64,000 nucleotides of DNA from UBA1479 sp038109305 (GCA_038109305.1 JAYNIR010000004.1:62001-126000); one strand, 5' to 3'. Shown: positions 1-8,382, counted from the stretch's first letter. The notes: generated from the letters alone by a model not told the origin. Numbers and translations are program-made.

Positions 1-335
1 ATCAGGGGGCGTTTGTATTCCCGTTCGATCTTGGCCCGCGCATCGTCGACCAGGTGCATGTAATCGACGCTCGCCGGGCACGTTGTCGTGCAGGATAAGC
101 AACTGAGGCACCGGTCGATGTGAGTGACGTGCTGGTCCGTCGGCTTAGCGCCCTGTTCCAGCAATCCCTTAATCAGATAAATCCGCCCGCGCGGGCTGTC
201 CAACTCATCGCCCAGCAACACAAACGTGGGGCACGTCGCGGTGCAGAAGCCGCAATGCACGCACTTCCGCAAAATCGCATCGGCCTGGCTGATGTGCGGG
301 TCCAGCAGCTGCGCTTCGGTGAAGGTTGTTTGCAT
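1..335 (-). CDS. glcF: Glycolate oxidase iron-sulfur subunit GlcF (partial, C-terminus outside window)
   Basis: This is the N-terminal part of GlcF, the ferredoxin-like subunit that takes electrons from GlcDE during oxidation of glycolate to glyoxylate at the inner membrane. The reading begins MQTTFTEAQLLDPHISQADA. The first 4Fe-4S cluster motif follows as CVHCGFCTATCP, and a second as CLSCLSCTTTCP about 50 residues later, which is the usual two-cluster layout. The start at 335 lies 3 nt after the glcE stop, so glcD, glcE and glcF are read as one operon. The window edge cuts the gene after about 110 codons, so the C-terminal CCG domains cannot be assessed. Confidence 0.93.
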   Translation of the reverse strand, partial: MQTTFTEAQLLDPHISQADAILRKCVHCGFCTATCPTFVLLGDELDSPRGRIYLIKGLLEQGAKPTDQHVTHIDRCLSCLSCTTTCPASVDYMHLVDDARAKIEREYKRPL

Positions 336-338
336 CGT

Positions 339-1592
339 CTACACCCCCGCCGCCATGCGGCCCGGATTGAGGACGCCGTTCGGGTCGAACGCGTTCTTCA
401 CCCGGCGGGACAGTTCCGCAAGCGGCGCCGGTTGCGGCTGAAACACATCTACGTTGGCGCGCACGTCACGGGAGGCGCGGATCAGAGTCGCGTGGCCGCC
501 CGTATGCGCCGCGGCCTGCTGCACCACATCCGCCGCCGCATTCATCTGATTGTCGAGCGCCAGCCAAATCAGCCCGCCGCCCCAATCGAAATAAATCTCG
601 CCGCCCGTTTCCCGCCGCAGAATTTCTGCCACGCCCGGCCCCGCCGTGGGCGCCGTGGAAACACGCCACACCTGCGCGCCCGCACGTTCGCCGGTGAAAT
701 AAAGCGCGTCCCGCACCTCGGCCCAGAATTTGGCGGAGTTCATGGAATGCAGTTCCTCGACCTTGCCCTGTTTGCCCCACATCTCGCGCAACTGTTTGCA
801 GCGGTGTTCGACCGACGGCCCCGGCCCTTCAATGCGGGCCGCCGTCACTGACGTGCCCGCGCCGGAAACGTACCCGACGCCCGACCGCGCCGCCACGTCC
901 GCCGGCAGGTGCGCCGCGCCCGCGACTTCTAAACTGGCCCCCAATGCGTCGGACAGCGCCCGCTGCGCCGGGCCGTCGTCCTGCGTCATAAGCAAAACCG
1001 TCCGCGTTTTTTCCGACCGCGGCAGAACCTTGATCGTCACTTCCGTCATGACGGCAAGGGTCCCGAACGATCCCGCCATCAGTTTCGACAGGTCGAAACC
1101 GGTGACGTTCTTCATCACCCGGCCGCCAGATTTGAATTCCTCCCCCCGGCCGGAGACGGCCTTAAAGCCCAAGAAGTGATCGCGCGCCGCCCCCATCTTG
1201 ATGCGCCGGGGGCCCGACAGGTTCGCGCCGATGACGCCGCCAATGGTGCCCGTCATACCCGCTTCTTGGCCGCCGTCCTCGACTGCTGCCCCTAACAACA
1301 GGGGACCTAAGTCCATGGGCTCGAACGCCAGTTCCTGCCCGGCATCGCTGAGCGCCTTTTCAATATCGGCCATGGGCGTCGCCGGACCGCAGGTCATGAC
1401 CAGTTCGCCCGGGTCGTAATCGGTGATCCCCGCCATGGCGGACAGGTCCAGCAGCCCCGCCGTCTGCATGGGGCGGCCGAAGGCAAGCTTCGAGCCGCCA
1501 CCCCGCACATCCAGCGGGTGCGCTTCCGCCGCCGCCCATTTAACGGCGTCCAGCACATCGGCATGGCTCGCGGGTTTAAGAATGACGGACAT
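339..1592 (-). CDS. glcE: Glycolate oxidase FAD-binding subunit GlcE
   Basis: GlcE is the second flavin subunit of the GlcDEF glycolate oxidase. The 417-residue protein starts MSVILKPASHADVLDAVKWA and shows the PCMH-type FAD-binding fold: DVRGGGSKLAFG near residue 30, GTIGGVIGANLSGPRRIKMGAARDHFLG near 115-142, and GGRVMKNVTGFDLSKLMAGSFG near 155-177. It ends with the family-typical C-terminus FDPNGVLNPGRM. Length is slightly above the usual 350-400 residues. The start codon directly abuts the glcD stop (no spacer) and glcF follows 3 nt after, which implies translational coupling of the three subunits. Confidence 0.95.
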   Translation of the reverse strand: MSVILKPASHADVLDAVKWAAAEAHPLDVRGGGSKLAFGRPMQTAGLLDLSAMAGITDYDPGELVMTCGPATPMADIEKALSDAGQELAFEPMDLGPLLLGAAVEDGGQEAGMTGTIGGVIGANLSGPRRIKMGAARDHFLGFKAVSGRGEEFKSGGRVMKNVTGFDLSKLMAGSFGTLAVMTEVTIKVLPRSEKTRTVLLMTQDDGPAQRALSDALGASLEVAGAAHLPADVAARSGVGYVSGAGTSVTAARIEGPGPSVEHRCKQLREMWGKQGKVEELHSMNSAKFWAEVRDALYFTGERAGAQVWRVSTAPTAGPGVAEILRRETGGEIYFDWGGGLIWLALDNQMNAAADVVQQAAAHTGGHATLIRASRDVRANVDVFQPQPAPLAELSRRVKNAFDPNGVLNPGRMAAGV

Positions 1593-3080
1593 TTAGAACC
1601 TGGGAATATCCGGGAACGGTACCTGGCCGCGCTGCACATGCATGCGGCCCAGTTCGGCGCAGCGGTGCAGCGTCGGGTAGACCTTGCCGGGGTTCATTTG
1701 CTGCGTCGGATCGAACGCGCACTTCACCCGCTGCTGGTGTTTCAGATCGTCCTCGGTGAACATTTCGCCCATCAGGTCGCGCTTTTCGACGCCGATGCCG
1801 TGTTCGCCGGACAGTACGCCGCCGACCTCGACGCATAATTTGAGAATATCCGCGCCGAATTCCTCGGCCTTTTCCATTTCGCCCGGAATGTTTGCGTCGA
1901 ACATGATCAGCGGATGTAGGTTACCGTCGCCCGCGTGAAACACGTTGGCGACGCGAAGCCCGTGCTTCGCCGACAGCTCGGAAATCCGCGTCAGCACACG
2001 GGCCAGTTCCTTCCTTGGGATCGTGCCGTCCATGCAGATATAATCGGGCGACATGCGACCGACCGCCGGGAACGCGTTCTTCCGCCCGGCCCAGAAGGCA
2101 AGGCGCTCTTCTTCCGTATTGCTGATGCGGGAATAAACCGCGCCACATCCTTTGGAAATCTCGTCGACCTGCCGTATCAAATGGTCGACCTCGACCTGCG
2201 GGCCGTCCAGTTCGACGATCAAAAGACTTTCGACGTCCAAGGGATATCCGGCCTGCGTGAATTCCTCGGTCGCGCGGATGGCGGGATTGTCCATCATTTC
2301 CATGCCTCCCGGAATGATCCCGGCGTTGATGATAGCGGCAACGCAATCGCCGCCTGCTTCCGTCGTCGGGAACCCCAGCAGCACCGCCCGCGCGGTTTCA
2401 GGTTTTTTCAGGATACGCACGGTGACTTCGGTGATGACGCCGAGCAATCCTTCGGACCCCGTCATCACGCCCAGCATGTCGTAACCGCCGGCGTCCAGAT
2501 GCTTGCCGCCGATGCGCATGACCGTACCGTCCATCAGCACCATTTCGACGCCTAGGACGTTGTTCGCCGTGAGTCCGTATTTCAGCGAATGCACGCCGCC
2601 GGAATTTTCCGCGATGTTGCCGCCGATAGAACACGCGATCTGCGATGACGGATCGGGCGCGTAATAAAACCCGTCGCCTTCGACCGCCTTGGTGATGCCC
2701 AAGTTCGTCACCCCCGGCTGCACCACGGCGCAGCGGTTGGCGCAATCGATTTCCAGAACCCGGTTGAACTTGGTCAGGCCAAGGGTGATCGCGTCGGCCA
2801 GCGGCAACGCGCCGCCCGAAAGCCCCGTACCGGCGCCGCGCGGCACGATCTTCACCTGATGCTCGTGGCAGTATTTCAGGATTTCGGAAACCTGCGCCGT
2901 CGTTTCCGGCAGCGCGACAATCAGCGGCAATTGCCGGTAGGCCATCAGCCCGTCGCATTCGAAGGCCTTCAACATGCTTTCGTCGGCGATCACGCCTTCG
3001 CCCGGTACGATGGCGCGCATAGCCCGAACGATTTCCGCGCGACGGGCGATGACGGCCTGATCCGGTTCCGGCATTTGCAT
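1593..3080 (-). CDS. glcD: Glycolate oxidase catalytic subunit GlcD
   Basis: GlcD is the FAD-containing catalytic subunit that oxidises glycolate (and D-lactate-like 2-hydroxy acids) to the 2-oxo acid. The 495-residue protein has the FAD_binding_4 domain with VPRGAGTGLSGGALP near 100-115, ITLGLTKFNRVLEID after it, and SIGGNIAENSGGVHSLKYG near 152-170. The FAD-oxidase C-terminal domain carries NVFHAGDGNLHPLI near 380-392 and SGEHGIGVEKRDLM near 420-432, both diagnostic. It is the first gene of glcDEF. The start at 3080 gives the expected length. A short inverted repeat lies about 120 bp upstream and may carry its control site. Confidence 0.96.
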   Translation of the reverse strand: MQMPEPDQAVIARRAEIVRAMRAIVPGEGVIADESMLKAFECDGLMAYRQLPLIVALPETTAQVSEILKYCHEHQVKIVPRGAGTGLSGGALPLADAITLGLTKFNRVLEIDCANRCAVVQPGVTNLGITKAVEGDGFYYAPDPSSQIACSIGGNIAENSGGVHSLKYGLTANNVLGVEMVLMDGTVMRIGGKHLDAGGYDMLGVMTGSEGLLGVITEVTVRILKKPETARAVLLGFPTTEAGGDCVAAIINAGIIPGGMEMMDNPAIRATEEFTQAGYPLDVESLLIVELDGPQVEVDHLIRQVDEISKGCGAVYSRISNTEEERLAFWAGRKNAFPAVGRMSPDYICMDGTIPRKELARVLTRISELSAKHGLRVANVFHAGDGNLHPLIMFDANIPGEMEKAEEFGADILKLCVEVGGVLSGEHGIGVEKRDLMGEMFTEDDLKHQQRVKCAFDPTQQMNPGKVYPTLHRCAELGRMHVQRGQVPFPDIPRF

Positions 3081-3198
3081 GACGACGCGCTCCCTGTTCC
3101 AAGCCGTTGTATTCTAGGGATTTTCGGCACCCCGGCAACCAGGTAGTTGGCCCGCGTTGTTGCCTGAGTCAGCCGCATGCAAAAACCCCGGCAGCCCG

Positions 3199-3216
3199 CG
3201 ATAAAAAATTTTATCG
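3199..3216. promoter_or_regulatory. Inverted repeat upstream of glcDEF (possible operator)
   Basis: Two 8-bp arms, CGATAAAA and TTTTATCG, are separated by AA. They lie inside a wider CCCGCG/CGCGGG pairing (3194-3227). The element sits in the 199-bp gap between the reductase gene end (3280) and the glcD start (3080). It could be a regulator site for glcDEF or a weak intrinsic terminator for the gene upstream. AT-rich palindromes stand out in this GC-rich sequence. Its function is inferred. Confidence 0.4.
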
Positions 3217-3279
3217 CACTCCGCGGGGGCGAGTCTTGACCTAACGCAGCCTTAAAGGCCCAAAAGTCGGCTCAGTGCA

Positions 3280-4161
3280 TTACACTTTATGCTTTGCCAT
3301 GATTTCCAGCGCCTGAACCATGCCGGAATGATCCCACGCAGCCCCGCCGTTGGCGACGCAGGCGTTGAACAGTTCCTGCGCCGTCGCCGTATTGGGCAGC
3401 GACAGGCCCAGCGACTTGGCGCCGGACAACGCAAGGTTCAGATCCTTCTGGTGCAGTTCGATGCGGAAGCCCGGGCTGAAGGTGCGATTGATCATGCGCT
3501 CCGCATGGACTTCGAGAATTTTCGAATTGGCGAAGCCGCCCATCAGCGCCTGCCGCACCTTGGCCGGATCGGCGCCGGCCTTGGACGCGAACAACAACGC
3601 CTCGGCGCAGGCTTCGATGTTCAGCGCGACGATGATCTGGTTGGCGACTTTGCAGGTCTGCCCGTCGCCCGCGCCGCCGACCAGCGTGATGTTCTTGCCC
3701 ATCAGTTCGAACAAAGGCTTGGCGCGCTTGAAGTCGGCGGCCGCACCGCCGCACATGATCGTGAGCGCCGCGTTCTTGGCGCCCACTTCGCCGCCCGACA
3801 CGGGCGCGTCGACCCATCCGGCGCCGGCCTTTTTGATCTTTTTGGCGAATTCCTTGGTGGCGATGGGCGAGATCGAAGACATGTCGATCACCAGCTTGCC
3901 CTTTAGCTTCGCCGACGCGACGCCGTCCTTGCCGAACAGGACGTCTTCGACCTGCGGCGTGTCGGGGACCATGGTGATGATCACGTCCGACTTGGCGGCG
4001 ACGTCCTTGGGCGTGGCGGCGAACACGGCACCCGCCTTCGCCAGGTCCGTGGGCATGGGCTTTTTGCGCTTCAGCGCGACAATCTTGTGCCCAGCAGCAG
4101 CCAGGTGGCCGGCAATGGGTGCGCCCATGATGCCGAGGCCGATAAATCCGATGGTGGTCAT
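3280..4161 (-). CDS. glxR: 2-hydroxy-3-oxopropionate (tartronate semialdehyde) reductase
   Basis: This NAD(P)-dependent beta-hydroxyacid dehydrogenase is predicted to reduce tartronate semialdehyde to D-glycerate. The Rossmann motif GFIGLGIMGAPIAGHL is at residues 5-20. The substrate-binding motif DAPVSGGEVGAKNAAL is near 117-132, and the catalytic-lysine region is GDGQTCKVANQIIVALNIEA near 163-182. The length of 293 residues is typical for GarR/GlxR. It sits between hydroxypyruvate isomerase and glycolate oxidase, which fits glyoxylate-to-glycerate conversion, although glyoxylate carboligase is not in the window. L-threonate/tetronate dehydrogenase (LtnD) is a related alternative, given otnK-otnC 50 kb away. 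Confidence 0.88.
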   Translation of the reverse strand: MTTIGFIGLGIMGAPIAGHLAAAGHKIVALKRKKPMPTDLAKAGAVFAATPKDVAAKSDVIITMVPDTPQVEDVLFGKDGVASAKLKGKLVIDMSSISPIATKEFAKKIKKAGAGWVDAPVSGGEVGAKNAALTIMCGGAAADFKRAKPLFELMGKNITLVGGAGDGQTCKVANQIIVALNIEACAEALLFASKAGADPAKVRQALMGGFANSKILEVHAERMINRTFSPGFRIELHQKDLNLALSGAKSLGLSLPNTATAQELFNACVANGGAAWDHSGMVQALEIMAKHKV

Positions 4162-4278
4162 GTGGTGTCTCCTCCGAAGGTGTGTGTTTCAAGGCTTGCC
4201 CCCGTTTTACCGGCCCGCGTCCCGCCGGGACAGGGCAAATCCCATTGGGTAAATACCAATGAGGAACGTGACGATGGT

Positions 4279-5070
4279 CTACGCTTTCGATGCGTCTTTC
4301 GCCGCCCTGAACCAGCCGAGCCCGTCCACGGTCGTCGTCGCCGGAATGTACTCGCAGCCCACCCATCCTTTGTAACCGATTTTATCCAAGTGACTGAAAA
4401 AATGAGGATAATTGATTTCTCCGCTGCCCGGTTCGGAGCGGCCCGGGTTGTCGGCGATTTGGATGTGGGGGATCTGCGCCAGATGCGCCTCGACCGTGCG
4501 GCACAAGTCGCCCTCCATGATCTGCATGTGATAGGCGTCGTACTGGATGAACAGGTTATCCGATCCCACGTCGTCGATGATCGCCGCCGCCTCCGCCGTG
4601 GTGTTCAGGAAAAATCCTGGAATGTCGCGCGTATTGATCGCCTCGATCAGGCATTTGACCCCGGCGGCTTTCAGCTTCGGCGCGGCGAACGTCAAATTCT
4701 CGACGAACGTTTCCCGCGCCTTTTCGCGCGGCACGTCCGGGCCCGGTATGCCGGAGAGGCAATTGACCTGCGGGCACTTAAGCTTGGTGGCGTAGTCGAT
4801 GGCCCGGCCGACGCTGTCCTGAAATTCGCCCATGCGGTCCGGCAGGGTGGCGAGACCGCGTTCGCCTTTTGCCCAATCGCCCGCCGGCAGGTTGTGCAGC
4901 ACCTGGACCAGCCCGTTCGCCTGCAACCGGTCGACCAAGTCATCCGCGTCGTAATCATAGGGAAACAGGTATTCGACCCCGTCAAAGCCCGCATCGGCGG
5001 CGGCCTTGAAGCGGTAAAGGAAGTCGTGCTCCTGAAACAGCATGGTCAGGTTGGCGTTGAAGCGGGGCAT
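4279..5070 (-). CDS. hyi: Hydroxypyruvate isomerase
   Basis: This TIM-barrel isomerase interconverts hydroxypyruvate and tartronate semialdehyde. The 263-residue protein starts MPRFNANLTMLFQEHDFLYRF, the conserved Hyi opening. Metal and acid residues are in CLIEAINTRDIPGF near 140-153, FIQYDAYHMQIMEGD near 178-192, HIQIADNPGRSEPGSGEINY near 207-226 and WVGCEYIP near 240. These match the two glutamates and the Asp/His ligands of the family. A GGAG-type ribosome site precedes the start. The gene lies 118 nt upstream of the reductase, probably in the same transcript. OtnI (2-oxo-tetronate isomerase) is a close homologue and cannot be excluded. Confidence 0.88.
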   Translation of the reverse strand: MPRFNANLTMLFQEHDFLYRFKAAADAGFDGVEYLFPYDYDADDLVDRLQANGLVQVLHNLPAGDWAKGERGLATLPDRMGEFQDSVGRAIDYATKLKCPQVNCLSGIPGPDVPREKARETFVENLTFAAPKLKAAGVKCLIEAINTRDIPGFFLNTTAEAAAIIDDVGSDNLFIQYDAYHMQIMEGDLCRTVEAHLAQIPHIQIADNPGRSEPGSGEINYPHFFSHLDKIGYKGWVGCEYIPATTTVDGLGWFRAAKDASKA

Positions 5071-5439
5071 GGGGATCCTCCCGGCGCCGCGGCGTGTGAG
5101 GCCGGCGGCAGTGTTTTGGCGAAAATTCGGATGATGTTGTAACGAATGGGAAAGGCAAGAGGCAACCGGCGAACCCGAAATGTTTCCGCCGATTTGGATG
5201 CCTCCCGCCCCTCGCAGGGAACTTCACGTAGAATGGGCCGAAACGGCGGTCCGCCGTCGGCACGCACCGGTCATTGGCGCGAACCGCCAGCCTCTCGCCA
5301 TCCCTCTTTGGTCCGACCCGTCAATGGTGCCGGGCCAGGCGCGGGCGGACAACTTTTTTGGAAATTATCCGGCATGTTGTAAATGCCGCGGAGTCTCCCA
5401 CCAAGCGGAATACCGCGCAGTCGCAGTAGAATTAATGTC
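5071..5439. other. Non-coding gap upstream of hyi
   Basis: No convincing gene was seen in this 369-bp stretch. It holds the promoter side of hyi (minus strand) and the region beyond the 3' end of the IclR remnant. An AT-richer patch around 5350-5385, containing ACTTTTTTGGAAATTATCC, is the most likely regulatory segment. I could not define a clear -35/-10 pair or operator. Confidence 0.4.
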
Positions 5440-5814
5440 TTATGCGTTGGTGGCGCTGCCCAGTTTTCGGGCGATGTCGCGCGCGGCCTGCGTCACGAGG
5501 CCGGCCAGGCGGGAGATTTTGTCGTCGGCGATGCGCGCCGATGGGCCGGAAATGGAAAGCGCCGCAAGCGGTTCCTGATTTTCGTCACAGATCGCCGCCG
5601 CGATGCAGCGGAGCCCAACGGCGTGTTCCTCGTCGTCGACGGCGAAGCCCTGGCGGCGGATGTCGTCGATGGCACTGCGGAACGACGCCGGCGTCGCCAG
5701 CGTCTTGCCGGTGATCCGGGCAAGTCCGTGGCGTTCGAGGATGCGGCCAACATGCCCGTCGTCGTGGCGGGCCAGCGTCTTGAGAATAGAAGTCGCCCGC
5801 GCCAGGGACTGCAC
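5440..5814 (-). pseudogene. IclR-family regulator remnant with a large internal in-frame deletion
   Basis: The reading has the first residues of an IclR regulator (VQSLARATSILKTLA, from GTG at 5814) joined directly to the last ~100 residues of the effector-binding domain. That part runs from RILERHGLARITGKTL through GFAVDDEEHAVGLRCIAAAI to LAALSISGPSARI and the C-terminal helix. Normal members are about 250-265 residues and this one is 124. What is missing is the recognition helix, the linker and the front half of the effector domain. The frame is kept, so a short protein could still be made, but it cannot bind DNA in the usual way. It lies behind hyi, a common place for IclR regulators of glyoxylate genes. 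Confidence 0.8.
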
Positions 5815-5988
5815 CTGACTGCCGGTTTCACCGCGGGGCTGTGCGGATTTGAAACGGACGGGGGGGACTTGCGGGCAGGGATTTGGCTATAGCCGTGGGC
5901 CTCACCGGCTGAGCCATGGCCGCCATTGCCCAGGGCCTTCCACTATGTGGAATTATCCCCAAAAATGTGAGGTGCGGGGCCTGGGATG

Positions 5989-6825
5989 TCAGGGCCGCAG
6001 GCAGAGAAATTCCACCGGAACCGTGCGGCCCTCGGCGACGTTTTTAGCCGAATTGCGGAGCCGGTCCTTGGCCTGCAACGTCAGCACGATGGCGGGGGTC
6101 AAGATGGGCGGGCCGTCACGGGCGATTTTTTCCCGCTGCCGGGCATTATAGGCCAACACCTGATCCGTCGACGCCTGTATGTCCAAAACCCGGAACCCCG
6201 CACCTTCCAGCACCGCGCGGATTTCTTCCGCCGTCGTAAGATGGCTGATCTCCGCCGTCATCGCCCAGGGAACGGGATACAGCACCTCACCGCCCTCGCC
6301 CAAAGTAATTTCGGCAGCAGCGAACCGTCCGCCTGGTTTGATCACGCGGAAGGCTTCTGCGAAGAACTTTTCCTTGTCGGGCACAGACATGGACACGTTG
6401 TGGGTATAGCCGCCGTCAAACGCCCCATTATCAAACGGCAGGTCGAGGGCGTCGCCGGCAAGAAAACCCGTTCGCGTCGCCGTCCCGGTCAAGCCAGTGA
6501 GCCACTGCGCGACTTCGATGAACTCTTCCGTCAGATCGACGCCGGTGACCCGACAGCCGGCCTCACGCGCGATCCAGCGTGCCGGACCGCCGATGCCGCA
6601 GCCGATATCGATCAAGTGCTGATTCGTTGTCGGATTGAGGCTCCGCAGCATCTGTTCCGTCGCCTCAAGCCCCCGCGTGTGCAGATGGTCCATCGACGCA
6701 AGGTCTTGGACAGACAGCCCGCCCAAGGGCAGCCCGGCCTCTTCGATTTTGGCGGCGATGGCGGCCCTCAGGCCGCCGTGGGTGTAATGGCTCGAAACCG
6801 AATTGTCGGATGGGGTCTGGGTCAT
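5989..6825 (-). CDS. Class I SAM-dependent methyltransferase
   Basis: The 278-residue protein has a Rossmann methyltransferase core. Motif I is HLIDIGCGIGGPARWIA near 70-86, the acidic loop is VTGVDLTEEFIEVA near 93-106, motif II is AGDALDLPFDNGAFDGGYTHNVSMSVPDK near 120-148, and the post-II motif is EAFRVIKPGGRFAAAEI near 157-174. The GCGIGGPAR and HNVSMSVPDK strings resemble the sarcosine/dimethylglycine N-methyltransferase and UbiE-like groups, so a small amine or quinol-like substrate is possible. The substrate is not determinable from sequence. It ends about 175 nt from the IclR remnant and starts close to the repeat cluster downstream of rpmJ. Confidence 0.85.
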   Translation of the reverse strand: MTQTPSDNSVSSHYTHGGLRAAIAAKIEEAGLPLGGLSVQDLASMDHLHTRGLEATEQMLRSLNPTTNQHLIDIGCGIGGPARWIAREAGCRVTGVDLTEEFIEVAQWLTGLTGTATRTGFLAGDALDLPFDNGAFDGGYTHNVSMSVPDKEKFFAEAFRVIKPGGRFAAAEITLGEGGEVLYPVPWAMTAEISHLTTAEEIRAVLEGAGFRVLDIQASTDQVLAYNARQREKIARDGPPILTPAIVLTLQAKDRLRNSAKNVAEGRTVPVEFLCLRP

Positions 6826-6858
6826 GGCCGGAAGCCTACGTCACCAGCGGTGCAGACT

Positions 6859-6977
6859 CAATTTTATGCTTGCAGCAAAGCCACAGTCGCAGCTGATCGC
6901 TGCTCAGGTTTTGCTGCCCCAATCTTATGTTTACAGGAAAGCTGCCGTCACGGCTGATCGCCCCTCGGGTTTTGCTG
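6859..6977 (-). repeat. Tandem pair of hairpin-forming repeats (copies A and B)
   Basis: Two direct copies, 6859-6916 and 6920-6977, have a 61-bp period and match at about 46 of 58 positions by eye. Each contains outer arms CAGCAAA/TTTGCTG (6873-6916 in A, slightly degenerate at 6934-6977 in B) enclosing a small inner palindrome, such as GCAGC-GATCA-GCTGC in A. A third related unit lies at 7051-7095. All three read the same way on the minus strand downstream of rpmJ. No ORF here looks genuine. Confidence 0.65.
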
Positions 6978-7000
6978 GCATGCCCAAACTAGTGGGGTCA

Positions 7001-7026
7001 ATAAAAAGGGCGCCGCGGGGCACCCT
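7001..7026 (-). terminator. rpmJ: Rho-independent terminator downstream of rpmJ
   Basis: On the minus strand, AGGGTGCC and GGCGCCCT form an 8-bp stem (one G-T pair) around a CCGC loop, followed directly by TTTTTAT. It lies about 67 nt after the rpmJ stop, between repeat copies C and B, and is the best candidate terminator for rpmJ. Confidence 0.75.
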
Positions 7027-7050
7027 ATTGTATGGTGGGTAATTGGTCTT

Positions 7051-7095
7051 CAGCAAAGACACATCCGCGAACGTCGTTCGCTCCCGGTTTTGCTA
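7051..7095 (-). repeat. Hairpin repeat copy C overlapping the rpmJ stop codon
   Basis: Outer arms AGCAAA/TTTGCT enclose an inner hairpin GCGAAC-GAC-GTTCGC. It shares the AGCAAAACC start and TTTGCTG end with the tandem copies at 6859-6977. The arm includes the TAG stop codon of rpmJ (7093-7095), so the element begins exactly at the end of the coding sequence. Confidence 0.6.
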
Positions 7096-7218
7096 GCCTT
7101 GGCGGGTCTTGAGCCGCGGGTTCTTTTTGTTGATCACGAAGACGCGGCCTTTGCGGCGCACCACGACACAGTTCTTGTCGCGGGTCTTGGCGGTTTTCAG
7201 CGAATTGCGCACTTTCAT
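7093..7218 (-). CDS. rpmJ: 50S ribosomal protein L36
   Basis: This 41-residue protein starts MKVRNSLKTAKTRDKNCVVV and continues with RRKGRVFVINKKNPRLKTRQG. That is the longer, zinc-free C-minus type of L36 found in many alphaproteobacteria; the short type is 37-38 residues with a Cys/His zinc site. The start at 7218 is chosen because homology begins there and GGAGA lies just upstream, although the frame stays open further 5'. It is a structural protein of the large ribosomal subunit. It stands alone here with its own terminator. Confidence 0.95.
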   Translation of the reverse strand: MKVRNSLKTAKTRDKNCVVVRRKGRVFVINKKNPRLKTRQG

Positions 7219-7421
7219 CGGTGGTCTCCAAACGCGGGGTGCCGCCGGTGGCGGCCAAATTCGATACGGGATGTCCCGGAAGGCGCGGAAACTAAGCAAA
7301 TCCGGGGGCCGTGTCAACCGCCCAGAGACCGCTCACCCGGGCCCCGGTCCGTTGGCCGGTGGCGGGGGGCGCGGTTTCCGGTTATAGACGACGATCCGCC
7401 TCTCAAACCCAGGATTTCCCT

Positions 7422-8345
7422 TTGTCCCAGGCCGCCCCAACCGAAGCCCGCCGCGACGCGGTCCGAGGCATCCTCTGGATGCTGGGCGCAACCCTATGTT
7501 TCGCCTGCATGCATGCGATCATCAAACAGGCGGCGCATCTGGGAATCCACCCGTTCGAAACGGCGTTCTTCCGGCTGTTGTTCGGCCTGATCCCGGTGAT
7601 CCCCATTCTCATGAAAGACGGCTGGGCGCCCTTCAAAACCACACGTTTTCCCCTGATGGGGCTTCGCGGCGGGCTCAACTGCGTCGCCATGCTGAGCTTT
7701 TTCTACGCGCTTTCGATCACGCCCCTGGCGGAGGCCGCGGCGCTCAGCTTCACCGCCCCCATCTTCACCGCCATCCTGGCCGTGTTCATCCTGGGAGAAG
7801 TCATCCGCATCCGCCGCTGGATCGCCATCCTGTTCGGGTTCGCGGGCGCCATGGTGGTGCTGCAGCCGGGATTTAACGAAGTGCACCTGGGCCAGGGGCT
7901 GGTCATCATCTCGGCGCTGTTGTGGGCGGCCTGCATGATCATCGTCAAGCGCCTGGGCGAGACGGAATCGAGCGTAACCATCACGATATATATGACCGTC
8001 GTCATGGCGCCCATCGTCCTGATCCCGGCGACGTTCGTCTGGACTTGGCCGACCGCCGAACAGTGGCCGTGGCTGATCGCCATCGGGTTCATCGGCGGCC
8101 TGGCCCAGTTGTCCTTGGCGCAATCGCTGAAACTGGGGGAAACCCATGTCGTCGGACCGATCGATTTCACCCGCCTGATCTGGGTGGCGTTCCTGGGATA
8201 CACGATGTTCGGCGAAGTACCGGACGTGTTCGTCTGGCTCGGCAGCGCGATGATCCTGGGGTCGACCGCCTACATCGCCTATCGTGAACATCGGCTCGGC
8301 CGACGGGCGACGCCGCCACCCGTCGGATCGCCCGGCCCCAGATGA
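7422..8345 (+). CDS. EamA/DMT-family membrane transporter
   Basis: The protein has about ten hydrophobic segments arranged as two EamA repeats, the drug/metabolite transporter fold. Repeat one starts at GILWMLGATLCFACMHAIIKQ and repeat two at GLVIISALLWAACMIIVKRLG. Typical strings include EAAALSFTAPIFTAILAVFILGE at the end of repeat one. I chose the TTG start at 7422 (SQAAPTEARRDAV) with AGGA upstream, because the open frame before it is Arg/Pro-rich and unlike a transporter N-terminus. Length from there is 307 residues. The substrate is unknown. The aminotransferase downstream starts 38 nt after its stop and may be cotranscribed. Confidence 0.85.
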   Translation: MSQAAPTEARRDAVRGILWMLGATLCFACMHAIIKQAAHLGIHPFETAFFRLLFGLIPVIPILMKDGWAPFKTTRFPLMGLRGGLNCVAMLSFFYALSITPLAEAAALSFTAPIFTAILAVFILGEVIRIRRWIAILFGFAGAMVVLQPGFNEVHLGQGLVIISALLWAACMIIVKRLGETESSVTITIYMTVVMAPIVLIPATFVWTWPTAEQWPWLIAIGFIGGLAQLSLAQSLKLGETHVVGPIDFTRLIWVAFLGYTMFGEVPDVFVWLGSAMILGSTAYIAYREHRLGRRATPPPVGSPGPR

Positions 8346-8382
8346 AACCCCCAGAAAAGAAAACGTCGGAAATGCCCCGCCC

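Noticed and set aside
6859..7095. Repeats near rpmJ considered as a CRISPR array
   Set aside because: There are only three imperfect copies with unequal spacing, internal palindromes, and no unique equal-length spacers or cas genes nearby.
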